A stretch of 64,000 nucleotides of DNA from Vibrio sinaloensis (GTDB lineage: Bacteria; Pseudomonadota; Gammaproteobacteria; Enterobacterales; Vibrionaceae): NCBI RefSeq assembly GCF_023195835.1, contig NZ_CP096199.1, positions 1,364,001-1,428,000 on the forward strand, in the 5' to 3' direction. This document shows, in pieces, positions 37,159 through 47,861 of the stretch. The notes beneath the pieces were generated by a model. It saw only the letters and a program-made list of their open reading frames with translations, was not told where the DNA came from and ran no database searches. The position numbers and the translations under genes are program-made. Within the stretch, counting starts at the first letter, position 1. Each line of letters starts with the position of its first letter.

Positions 37159-39573
37159 ATGAGCGGACATATAAAAAAAATAGACTCAATTAAAAATATG
37201 GCGGTCTATGATGATTTTCAGTGGTCATCATCTGTGCGTGATGCTGGTAATAACATCGAAGAATTTAAGAACTTAAATATACTATATGGCCGCAACTACT
37301 CTGGCAAAACAACACTCTCGCGGATATTCAGAGCTCTCGAAACCGGCACGATATCAGACAAATATAGTTCACCTGAGTTTCAGTTGTCTTTTGATGGCGG
37401 CAGCACTGCCACGCAAAGCTCATTAAGTAATCATGGTCAAATCGTACGGGTTTTCAATGAGGACTTTGTTCGGGACAACCTTCGGTTCATTGTTGATGAC
37501 GAGCAGACGATCAATTCATTCGCCATCTTGGGGGAAGACAACACAAAGCTTGAGGAAGAAATCGAGAACCATGAAGCCGAACTTGGGAGCGAAGAGGACA
37601 AGTCTGGACTGCTGGGAGAACTCCTTGGGGCTGAAGAAAAATTCAACGGAGCCCAAAAAGACTATGGCGAAAAGTCGTCAGAATTGGAGGGCAAGTTACG
37701 TGATAAAGCCAACAAGGCAGGCACTGGAATCAAGCACAATAAAACGTTTGGTGACGCCAACTACAATGTTCCTAAAATAAAGGCAGACATCTCGACTGTT
37801 ACTAAAGACACTTACTCTCCGCTTACTGATGAGCAGGTGGGCAAGTTTCACGACCTCCTAAGAGAAGAGCCCAAATCGGAAATCCTTGAATCATCAACTT
37901 TCAATCTTCAATACTCTGCTATCTCTTCAAAGGCTAAAGAGCTCATTGAAAAAAAGATTCAGGCTTCTGACCCAATTCAGGAATTACTAAACGATGCGGC
38001 TTTGGCCTCGTGGGTGAGGAGTGGTCGGGGTCACCATCAAGAGAAAAGAGATAAGTGCGCATTTTGTGGCAGCGACCTTCCTGAAGATTTGTGGGAGAAA
38101 CTGGACAAGCATTTTAATCAGGAGTCTGAAGAGCTTCGTCAAGCATTGGAAACCCTGCTTGGATCGATTGAACGTGAGCGCTCCCGAGTTCCTAATCTAC
38201 TGAAAATCAAAAACTCGGATTTCTACTCTAGCTTTACAGCAGACTTGGATTCATTGGCAGAACAGTTGTCGACCTTATCAGAGTCTTACAGTAAGAGTCT
38301 GGACTCGATAAAAGAACAGGTCGAAAAACGAAGAGATGACATTTTTACGCCTCTTGAGTTTAAAACATCTGAGACTATTGAAGATGCTTTGAATGCGGTC
38401 AGGGATTCGTATGAGGAGCTCAGAAACGAATCTAACCAGCTTACAGCTTCACTAAGCGCTGACCAATCTGAAGCTCGTGCGGCTCTTCGCCTCCATGAGG
38501 TCTATACATTCATAAACGACATTAAGTATGAAGACGAGTGTACGGCCATTCAGGCATTGGATATGGCTAAGGGTGAAGCGAAGGAAGCAAAAAACACTGT
38601 AAAAGAGAAAGTTGATGTAAAACGAGAAAAGATCGCTCAACTGAAGGCTCAGTTAAAAGATGAAAGCAAGGGTGCTGATAGGGTAAACGATTATCTGAAC
38701 AATTTTTTCGGCCACCAGTCTCTCTCACTAAAAGCCATTGAAGAAAATCCAGGGGACGCGTCATCTGGATATCGATTTGAGGTAACTCGAAACGACAAAA
38801 AAGCATTCCATCTCAGCGAAGGTGAATGCAGCCTGATAGCTTTCTGTTACTTCATGGCCAAGCTTGAAGACATAGAGACTAAAGGTAACCAGCCAATCAT
38901 TTGGATCGATGATCCCATTTCCAGCTTGGATGCAAACCATATCTTTTTTGTTTACAGCCTTATTAATGCAGAGATTGTAACGCCAGAGAAATATGAAGAT
39001 GGAGGAGAGACCAAGGAACGTGACCGTTTTAAGCAGCTATTTATTTCGACTCACAATTTGGATTTTTTGAAGTATCTGAAGCGGCTACCCGGCGCTTTGA
39101 ATAAAAAAAAGTCTCAATATTTTATCATTACCCGAACGAATCAAGTCAGCAACATTACATTGATGCCCCGCTACCTCAAAGACTACGTCACAGAATTCAA
39201 CTTTCTGTTTCATCAAATTTATAAATGCGCTCATGCCGAGGTCGAGTGTGATGAAAATCATGATTGCTACTACAACTTTGGAAACAATGCCCGCAAGTTT
39301 CTTGAAGCATTCTTGTACTACAAATACCCCAATGCCTCAGGAAAAGATGATAAGTTGTCGCGTTTTTTCGGAGATGATGTATTGGCATCATCACTAACGG
39401 ATCGCATAAACAATGAGTATTCCCATTTAGAGGGGGTATTTGAGAGAAGTGTTTCGCCTATTGATGTGCCTGAGATGAAGACAACGGCAAGTTTTATATT
39501 GCGGAAAATTGAAGAAAAAGATCCAGACCAGTATTCGGCGCTACTTCAAAGTGTTGGGGTAGAAGATGCCTAA
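37159..39573 (+). CDS. RloC-like AAA_13 ATPase, candidate anticodon nuclease
   Basis: 804 residues. The Walker A loop is GRNYSGKT (residues 44-51) and Walker B is IIWIDDP (Asp584, Asp585) followed by the signature-like SSLDAN; the H-loop is STHNLD. A long helical middle carries CAFC (Cys300 and Cys303), the CxxC of a zinc hook as in SMC/Rad50-like proteins and RloC. The C-terminal region has R712-x3-E716 and H756 in NEYSH, matching the Arg/Glu/His triad of PrrC/RloC tRNA nucleases in order and spacing class. RloC cleaves or excises the tRNA wobble base when its DNA-sensing ATPase is triggered. The gene is alone, flanked by cassette-like cores, and its stop codon lies within the attC-like core. 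Nuclease activity is inferred. Confidence 0.8.
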   Translation: MSGHIKKIDSIKNMAVYDDFQWSSSVRDAGNNIEEFKNLNILYGRNYSGKTTLSRIFRALETGTISDKYSSPEFQLSFDGGSTATQSSLSNHGQIVRVFNEDFVRDNLRFIVDDEQTINSFAILGEDNTKLEEEIENHEAELGSEEDKSGLLGELLGAEEKFNGAQKDYGEKSSELEGKLRDKANKAGTGIKHNKTFGDANYNVPKIKADISTVTKDTYSPLTDEQVGKFHDLLREEPKSEILESSTFNLQYSAISSKAKELIEKKIQASDPIQELLNDAALASWVRSGRGHHQEKRDKCAFCGSDLPEDLWEKLDKHFNQESEELRQALETLLGSIERERSRVPNLLKIKNSDFYSSFTADLDSLAEQLSTLSESYSKSLDSIKEQVEKRRDDIFTPLEFKTSETIEDALNAVRDSYEELRNESNQLTASLSADQSEARAALRLHEVYTFINDIKYEDECTAIQALDMAKGEAKEAKNTVKEKVDVKREKIAQLKAQLKDESKGADRVNDYLNNFFGHQSLSLKAIEENPGDASSGYRFEVTRNDKKAFHLSEGECSLIAFCYFMAKLEDIETKGNQPIIWIDDPISSLDANHIFFVYSLINAEIVTPEKYEDGGETKERDRFKQLFISTHNLDFLKYLKRLPGALNKKKSQYFIITRTNQVSNITLMPRYLKDYVTEFNFLFHQIYKCAHAEVECDENHDCYYNFGNNARKFLEAFLYYKYPNASGKDDKLSRFFGDDVLASSLTDRINNEYSHLEGVFERSVSPIDVPEMKTTASFILRKIEEKDPDQYSALLQSVGVEDA

Positions 39574-39639
39574 CAAGCTCATATTGTCTGACGGGTTTTC
39601 CGCTTCGCTCTAAACCAGCCGCAAATGCGGGCATTACTC
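39568..39639. repeat. attC-like site after the AAA gene
   Basis: The site begins with GCCTAAC (39568-39574) and ends near ATTACTC (39633-39639), a degenerate GTTRRRY. Inside, CATATTG (39580-39586) pairs with CAAATG (39622-39627) leaving one unpaired base, and GGTTT (39594-39598) pairs with AAACC (39612-39616) around a loop with TCCGCTTCGCTCT. This is the shape of an integron attC. It is not a typical Vibrio VCR. Confidence 0.5.
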
Positions 39640-39748
39640 CCCGCTCCCATAACTCATTTATGTCCACCGACGTTTCAGATCTTCCTGAACCCTACTAAAT
39701 GTTACTGCCAAACTTCATGTTGACCAAAAACACTGAGAGGAGGTCATC

Positions 39749-40345
39749 ATGAGAAAGTTATCATCTGGAAAATGCAGTGGCATCAAAAGGCCATTTAAGC
39801 TTGAAGAGAGCTGGCGGATCAGAACTAGGCTAGAGATTGAAAATGATCTGATGCAGCTCGCACTACTGAACCTAGCTATAGATAGCAAGTTAAGAGCGAG
39901 TGATTTGCTAAAACTACACGTTTACGATGTTTCTTCGCAAGGAGTTATCTATGAAAGGGTTCAGTGCATCCAGCAAAAAACTGGCACCGATGTCCACTAT
40001 GAGATTACTCCGAGAACACAGCAAAGTATTAGCCGATGGATTTTTGCAGCATCTCTAGAGGCAAGCAGTTTTCTATTCCCGAGTAGCCGACGCACTGGGC
40101 AACCTATCAGCTACTCATTCTATCGTTCAATTATCAGGAATTGGGCTGCAAAACTGGGACTGAATGCTGACTATTACGGCACTCATTCCATGCGCCGCAC
40201 CAAAGCCACTTTAATCTATGCCAGAACGAAAAACATCAGGGCCGTACAGATCTTACTTGGTCATTCGAAGCTAGATAACACTATTCGATACCTTGACGTT
40301 GAGCTAGAAGACGCTCTGAGGTTGTCTGAGAAAACAGACTACTGA
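39749..40345 (+). CDS. Tyrosine recombinase, catalytic-domain only
   Basis: 198 residues; GAGGAGGT precedes the ATG. The catalytic set is present: Arg in SKLRASDLLKL, Lys in QQKTGTD, His and Arg in THSMRRTKA, His in LLGHSKLDNTIRYL, with Tyr in that last segment as nucleophile. At about half the length of a phage integrase, it lacks most of the core-binding domain; such short recombinases act in fimbrial switching and in islands. It is not an IntI integrase. It could act on sites in this island, but none is identified. Confidence 0.85.
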   Translation: MRKLSSGKCSGIKRPFKLEESWRIRTRLEIENDLMQLALLNLAIDSKLRASDLLKLHVYDVSSQGVIYERVQCIQQKTGTDVHYEITPRTQQSISRWIFAASLEASSFLFPSSRRTGQPISYSFYRSIIRNWAAKLGLNADYYGTHSMRRTKATLIYARTKNIRAVQILLGHSKLDNTIRYLDVELEDALRLSEKTDY

Positions 40346-40360
40346 CAGACAGGAGCTGCC

Positions 40361-40395
40361 ACAGGCTTTTCTTCTGAAAAGCCTGTACCCCTTTT
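40361..40395 (+). terminator. Terminator after the recombinase gene
   Basis: ACAGGCTTTTC (40361-40371) and GAAAAGCCTGT (40376-40386) form an 11-bp stem with a CTTTT run after it. Confidence 0.8.
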
Positions 40396-40521
40396 CGTGT
40401 TATATCAAGCTAACACCACACTTCATCCTCGTGTTAATTGACTTATTTTTTCTTATGCCAGTAGAGTAGCTAGATAGTCATTGAATTAGCCAAAACTACC
40501 TATTTTCATACAGGGTCGCAT

Positions 40522-41118
40522 ATGTTTCATTCAAATGCTAATAACCTACAAACACTGAACTCCGAGGTTTTGAGCTTCCTGCGGCAGTTTCAAAGTAATC
40601 CTTTTCGATATTTGTTTGAATCAGACATACAAGGCGAGCTTTTTACTCGACTTCGTCATGCTATTCCAGACGTCTTAAGGATCGCTGGAGGCGGTAACCC
40701 TCTGAATGAATATGATATTTCTATCGTTAATTCTGAGTACCTAAGTCGGCTAGATATTGCTCTCCTTGATGTTGAAAAGGCTCCGTTTCATCCTGTGCGT
40801 AATCACAAAGGCTTTGATGTCCATCTATACGACTGCCCTGTATTTGTTGGAATAGAAATTAAGTTCCGAAAATTGGGGGATAACATTGGACTACAATCGT
40901 GTTTGAGAGATACGGCAAAGTTGCGGAATCTTAGTATTCCGACTCCTGTTATTTTGGGGTTCATTCAAGCAGAATCTGACGTTAGATCATTCTTTAAAAA
41001 TGCGCCTGAGAATGTTCATTTTAGGGAAGTTAATATCGATGCTGCTTTAGGGGTAATTAACATTATTAGCCCCAAAAGGCGGTGGATTGTTACTGAGAAC
41101 ACAATTGATTGCGGCTGA
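40522..41118 (+). CDS. PD-(D/E)XK nuclease-like hypothetical protein
   Basis: 198 residues. ESDIQGELFTRLRH gives an early glutamate helix, LDIALLDVEK gives a strand with Asp, and VGIEIKFRK gives E-x-K; the order E...D...ExK is that of the PD-(D/E)XK superfamily. About 60 residues separate the first Glu and the ExK, a plausible distance. Members include restriction and repair nucleases. No partner methylase is seen. The assignment rests on motif order only. Confidence 0.5.
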   Translation: MFHSNANNLQTLNSEVLSFLRQFQSNPFRYLFESDIQGELFTRLRHAIPDVLRIAGGGNPLNEYDISIVNSEYLSRLDIALLDVEKAPFHPVRNHKGFDVHLYDCPVFVGIEIKFRKLGDNIGLQSCLRDTAKLRNLSIPTPVILGFIQAESDVRSFFKNAPENVHFREVNIDAALGVINIISPKRRWIVTENTIDCG

Positions 41119-41265
41119 AGATAGCGGCTGAAACGTAAGACGATTGTGCCCCCAAATGAGTTACCATCTAGTATTGTTAGCTAGACAATCAGAGAGCTTT
41201 TCAATACATAAATTAATGAAAGAGGCAAAATACAAGATCTGATTCCTGTTGCTCAAAATAGACAG

Positions 41266-41302
41266 CAAAACGCCCTTTATTTTGTTGTGGGGGGCGTTTT
41301 TA
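41266..41302. terminator. Bidirectional terminator
   Basis: AAAACGCCC (41267-41275) and GGGCGTTTT (41292-41300) form a stem with a T after it on the plus strand and A-rich sequence before it. It lies between the PD-(D/E)XK gene and the IS3 element. Confidence 0.75.
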
Positions 41303-41461
41303 GATGCAGGAATTGAGATTATTTCTCTCGCACGTAAGAGGTTTGAACCAAGGTTTCTAGACTTTGATTTCATGCCGAAGCCTCGTTATGTAGTGGCATA
41401 GTGAATTTGGCCACCTGATTAGAGGTGTTAAGATACACCTCATAGCATGATGGGTGAAACT

Positions 41462-41727
41462 ATGACCAAGCGTACCAGACGTACTTTCAGTGCAGAATTC
41501 AAACTCGAAGCAGCTCAACTTGTTCTCGACCAAAACTACACCGTTGTTGAAGCCGCCAAAGCCATGGGGGTGGGTAAATCGACAATGGATAAGTGGGTGA
41601 GGCAGCTTAAGCAAGAAAGAAAGGGGGTAACTCCTCAAGCCTCACCAATGACGCCAGAGCAAATTGAGATACGGGAGCTGAAGAAGAAACTTGCTCGCCT
41701 TGAAGAGCACAATGAAATATTAAAAAA
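41462..41727 (+). pseudogene. IS3 orfA, cut at its frameshift site
   Basis: From ATG 41462 the product is [20 protein letters not shown] and then the helix-turn-helix and leucine-zipper-like region ending NEILK, as in orfA proteins that bind the element ends. The original frame would have continued [20 protein letters not shown], which can be rebuilt by joining 41727 to 43086. The insertion lies within the codon run AAA AAG. The frame now runs a few unrelated codons into the IS1111 end. Confidence 0.85.
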
Positions 41728-41742
41728 TGTATGGTCTGCTCC

Positions 41743-41971
41743 GTTTTTGCAAGTATAAGCTCGCTGTCAGAATACGTTTGCGTCAATGTATCCGGCCTGT
41801 TTGTGAACCATCTAGTGTTCTGGCCTTGATGGGATCCGCACGTCGTTGTCCTAATAAAGCGCTCAGTCATAAAAGACTGCTTTTTTAGCCAGGCTTCAAC
41901 ATCGTGGGTTTAACGCTTCTGTCATCAGCTTGTATCTCGCAAAATCTATGGCAAATATAATTCGTTATATA
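41743..41971 (-). ncRNA. Candidate bridge RNA region of the IS1111 element
   Basis: In IS1111-group elements the bridge RNA is made from the 3' non-coding end; here that end is 244 bases. Reading the minus strand, GAAGCCT (41891-41897) matches the left target flank GTAGCCT at 6 of 7 positions. CTAAAAAA (41881-41888) pairs with the right target flank TTTTTTAA at 7 of 8. TCCCATCA (41827-41834) is complementary to the element's own left end TAATGGGA at 7 of 8. These are the kinds of target- and donor-guide segments described for IS110 bridge RNAs. The boundaries of the RNA are not known. Confidence 0.5.
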
Positions 41972-44737
<2,766 letters not shown>

Positions 44738-44807
44738 TTACATGGGTGGGTCAATTTTACTTCGGCGATAACGTCGATAAGTGGGTCAGTTTTAAACTGG
44801 CGTTGAC
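44738..44807. mobile_element. Right end of the IS21 element
   Basis: After istB, two related units GTGGGTCAATTTTACTTC and GTGGGTCAGTTTTAAACTGG lie close together, and the end is GTTGACA. This multi-repeat end is typical of IS21. The left half of the element has been lost. Confidence 0.7.
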
Positions 44808-44811
44808 ACGT

Positions 44812-44919
44812 GTTCCCATTGGTTTAAGGACAGTCGCTTGGCTCGAAAGCGATATCAACGAGTGGTTGGAGTGGCGCGTTCAGGTGCGGGATAGGGCTAC
44901 AAAGGGATTCTTTGGTTAA
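44812..44919 (+). pseudogene. alpA: AlpA-family regulator, C-terminal remnant
   Basis: Immediately after the IS21 end the frame reads VPIGLRTVAWLESDINEWLE and ends RDRATKGFFG, like the C-terminus of AlpA-type excisionase/regulators (usual form: PxRLGPRxVAWxESEVNxW). The N-terminal helix-turn-helix is missing. AlpA proteins control integrases of cryptic prophages, so the locus was once a prophage or integrative element. Confidence 0.75.
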
Positions 44920-45253
44920 TGTGTAGCCGTAGAGATGTTCTTTGCTTGTTCACGTTCTCTCAATACGATTTAGTGTGTGCGTAATCATGAATTATTGGTT
45001 GGTATTTAGCTGGGCATCAGCGTCGCAACATAGATTCTGAGCGTTCTTTACCCACCAAAATTCAGGCTTTCTGTATTGTGTATATGAACCGTCAAAACAA
45101 CGTATGCTTAAGTGTTTCTCAGCAATGCGTATGTTATAAGAAAGCAATTTAGCTAAATTGATTTTTAAAGGAAGTCATATAAACTTAATTAAATCTTGCA
45201 TTCTTAGTAATGCAAGATTAAAGTGTGCAACCTAATCAACATAGGTCAGTATC
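44920..45253. other. 334-base gap with an operator-like inverted repeat
   Basis: AATCTTGCATT (45192-45202) and AATGCAAGATT (45209-45219) are perfect 11-bp arms around six bases, 34-62 bases upstream of the XRE-ImmA gene. It is probably the operator for self-repression. Nothing else was recognised. Confidence 0.6.
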
Positions 45254-46360
45254 ATGTTTAGTGTAGATTCAATGGTCGAAAGACTTGTAGCGTATAGAGT
45301 TCTCAAGGACGTAAATCAAGAAGAGCTAGCAAAAGCTATGGGCTTTAACGCTCGTCAAACGCTCTCTTCGATTGAGAAGTATGAAAGAGCCTTAAAGCCT
45401 GAAGAGTTATTAAAGGCGTTAGACTACTTAAATGTCGACTTTGAGGAGTTTGTTGACCCTTATTCATTAGTTGGTGAGGCTGTATACTCTTGGCGACAGA
45501 CTGATTCTTCGCTAGATACTTTAGAGTCTTTCGAAGTAGACACCAACCGGGTCGTAGCTTTATATCGAGATTTACACAAAGAGTTTTCAACAAAGAAATC
45601 AAGTGTTCTACTACCTAAGATTGGAATCAAAAAAACTAGCAGCTTTGTAGATGCAGAAAACATTGGCCAATCGTTAGCTGATGAACTAGAACTTGGTGAT
45701 TACCCTGCTGAGAGACTTGAAAGTCAGTTATTCGATAAGTTTAATATTGCTACACTTTACTTGGATATGCCAAGCTCTGTGTCAGGTGCTGCGACTAAGC
45801 TGAATGATATGTTTGTAATTTTAGCCAACAGAAATGAAGTTATTGGCCGTAGAAATTTTGATATCGCTCATGAAACATTTCACTGCTTGACATGGGATGC
45901 TATACCTCCAGCGTATATTGAAAAAGCATACTCTTCTACAAGTAAGCCCCATGAAGAAAAGTTGGCAGATACATTTGCAAGCGCATTATTGATGCCTAAA
46001 AACAATATAGAAAAGCATTTCTCTAACTCATTAGAATCTATTAATGAAGATTCTATAAATGTACTTGCTACAAAGTTTGGCGTTTCATCTCAAGCGATGA
46101 AATGGCGTCTGAAAAGCCTTAAAAAGCTAACGAACAAAGAAGTCGGTAGGTTGGATGATAGCTTACTAACTAATAACGGAGATCTTGTCAGTTTAGAGAC
46201 TCCGAAGCTTTATAATTCTCAATTTGTGGACTATCTATACAAAGCCATAGATACCGGATACCTATCGGTGCGCAAAGTTTCATCAACCTTGAAAGTGTCT
46301 ATTGATGATTTAAGTTCGCTCTTTAGAGATTATGGGAAAGATTCCCCATTTGATCTATGA
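45254..46360 (+). CDS. XRE regulator fused to ImmA/IrrE metallopeptidase
   Basis: 368 residues; AGG lies eight bases before the ATG. Residues 15-65 are an XRE helix-turn-helix (NQEELAKAMGFNARQTLSSI). The zinc-peptidase motif is HETFH (206-210) in RRNFDIAHETFH, with the third ligand region in HEEKLADTFASALLMP. In this family the protease removes a repressor or acts as an antitoxin. The PIN gene starts 12 bases after its stop, as in XRE-ImmA/PIN toxin-antitoxin pairs. An 11-bp inverted repeat upstream fits autoregulation. Confidence 0.88.
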   Translation: MFSVDSMVERLVAYRVLKDVNQEELAKAMGFNARQTLSSIEKYERALKPEELLKALDYLNVDFEEFVDPYSLVGEAVYSWRQTDSSLDTLESFEVDTNRVVALYRDLHKEFSTKKSSVLLPKIGIKKTSSFVDAENIGQSLADELELGDYPAERLESQLFDKFNIATLYLDMPSSVSGAATKLNDMFVILANRNEVIGRRNFDIAHETFHCLTWDAIPPAYIEKAYSSTSKPHEEKLADTFASALLMPKNNIEKHFSNSLESINEDSINVLATKFGVSSQAMKWRLKSLKKLTNKEVGRLDDSLLTNNGDLVSLETPKLYNSQFVDYLYKAIDTGYLSVRKVSSTLKVSIDDLSSLFRDYGKDSPFDL

Positions 46361-46372
46361 GGGGTGTTGGTG

Positions 46373-46885
46373 ATGATTAAGTCTAGCGATATTGTTCTGA
46401 TAGATACTAACGTAATTTTAGAATCCCATAGATTGGCGTGTTGGAGACACTTAACGCAAGAATTTGAGCTTCATACTGTAACCAAAGTTTTAGAAGAGAC
46501 GCAAAATGGTTACTGTAATCGTTACGGATCAACAATTGCTTACGGACCTTTAAAAGGTAGTTTTCATAATGTACACGATGTAACAAAACAAGATGTGCTT
46601 TTATGTAGTATGAAGTACCCTAAGGCGAAAATTATGGATTTGGATCCTGGAGAAAGGGACCTAATCACGTATGCAACCTCATTAGATAAAGAGTGTTGGT
46701 TATTGTGTAGCCCAGATAAAGCTGCAATGAGGACGACTCACGCTCTTGGCTATTTAGATTCTGTGGTTTCTCTTGAAACAATGCTAAGCGTTACTTCGTT
46801 GCAGCTTAAATCGAAGTTAAAGGAGAATTACACTGAGAGCTGGAATTCAAGAACCAAAACTTCGATAAAGCTGGGTGCTCTCTGA
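46373..46885 (+). CDS. PIN-domain (DUF4411-like) putative toxin
   Basis: 170 residues from ATG 46373, which has AGGGG eight bases upstream; GTG 46364 is also in frame. The PIN acidic set is visible: Asp in VLIDTNVILES, Glu and Asp in DPGERDLITYA, and Asp in SPDKAAM. PIN toxins cleave RNA. Its partner is the XRE-ImmA protein just upstream, so it is likely the toxin of that pair. The fold is clear, but activity is not shown. Confidence 0.75.
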   Translation: MIKSSDIVLIDTNVILESHRLACWRHLTQEFELHTVTKVLEETQNGYCNRYGSTIAYGPLKGSFHNVHDVTKQDVLLCSMKYPKAKIMDLDPGERDLITYATSLDKECWLLCSPDKAAMRTTHALGYLDSVVSLETMLSVTSLQLKSKLKENYTESWNSRTKTSIKLGAL

Positions 46886-46965
46886 CGTTATATAGATTTC
46901 CAATAGGAAGTCTACATAGAGAGTCTCCCGAATTCTGTTTAATTGTCAACGTTGGTACGGTTTAC

Positions 46966-47676
46966 TTATTTATCGCGTGTCGATGTAAAGTCAAAACTAT
47001 ACTGGTTTAGTCTAAAATAGTTGATAGTGTACTCAAAAGGCGTTCCGCACTTGAGGTAGCCTGTTGACTCGACTTTCAAAATGGCTGAATTGACCTTCTC
47101 GTTAAGATGATTTGCCATATCTTTGTCAAGTAAGTAGGGTTTGACTGATTGCCTGCTTTTGGAAATAGTCAGTCCCTTCTCAGCTTCGATATAGTCATAT
47201 TTAGAGCCACACATAACGGCTATACTTAGGTCCGGGAAAAGGCTGGCAGGCATATGAGTGATTTCATATATTTCTGGTTCGTCATTAATTAACCGAAGCC
47301 TATGTATCTCAAAAGTATCATCCTCGAATTCAAGCTCCAGCCTGTCTGCTACGATTGACGTCGGCTTTTTCAGTTCAAACTTTACCACTCTAGAACTCGG
47401 TGTTTTTCCTTGTCGACTCACCTCTTCGATAAAGCCTAATAGGTGCAGCGCGTCATGCTGCGCTTTGAGGTCATTGATATAAGTGCCACTCCCACGCGAG
47501 CGAGAAATAAGTCCATTGTCGACCAAGATTTGTAAACTTTTTCTTATCGTTACACGGCTGACCGAGAACTGCTCTTGCAGAACACTCTCTTTAGGAAGCA
47601 TTGACTTAGGTGCTAAAACACCTTGTTTAATCTGATTCTCAAGATACTCGGCGATTTCAATGTATTTTGGTTTCAT
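46966..47676 (-). CDS. GntR/HutC-type regulator with UTRA domain
   Basis: 236 residues from ATG 47676, which has GAGAGGAAC upstream; ATG 47688 is less likely. Residues 1-65 are a winged HTH (PKESVLQEQFSVSRVTIRKS, then LISRSRGSGTYI). The remainder is a UTRA ligand domain (FELKKPTSIVADRLELEFED, SAILKVESTGYLKCGTPFEY). Such proteins bind sugar phosphates and repress the adjacent transport operon. It is divergent from the GH4/PTS operon, and a perfect 14-bp palindrome in between is the likely operator. Confidence 0.9.
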   Translation of the reverse strand: MKPKYIEIAEYLENQIKQGVLAPKSMLPKESVLQEQFSVSRVTIRKSLQILVDNGLISRSRGSGTYINDLKAQHDALHLLGFIEEVSRQGKTPSSRVVKFELKKPTSIVADRLELEFEDDTFEIHRLRLINDEPEIYEITHMPASLFPDLSIAVMCGSKYDYIEAEKGLTISKSRQSVKPYLLDKDMANHLNEKVNSAILKVESTGYLKCGTPFEYTINYFRLNQYSFDFTSTRDK

Positions 47677-47804
47677 AGTTCCTCTCAATTACCCGTGTAT
47701 CTTATCAGGGTTCTGTGATCGCAGCACAAATTTAAGTCTTTTATGAGATTGATTTTGTGACCGATGATCTTTTTGTGTGACTTTTTTCTTTAAAAGTATC
47801 TTAA

Positions 47805-47818
47805 AAGTATTAATACTT
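47805..47818. promoter_or_regulatory. GntR operator candidate
   Basis: AAGTATTAATACTT is a perfect 14-bp palindrome, 44 bases before the GH4 start and between the divergent promoters. Its AT-rich form is common for GntR-family sites. Confidence 0.65.
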
Positions 47819-47861
47819 AAGTCAAACTTAATAACTAGAGTCATTTACCAGAGGTCTTTCA

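Noticed and set aside
39749..40345. IntI-type integron integrase
   Set aside because: The protein is too short and lacks the extra helix patch of IntI; it is a generic short tyrosine recombinase.
47700..47730. CRP site near the GntR gene
   Set aside because: TGTGATCGCAGCACA is one base too short for TGTGA-N6-TCACA and only half the site is good.
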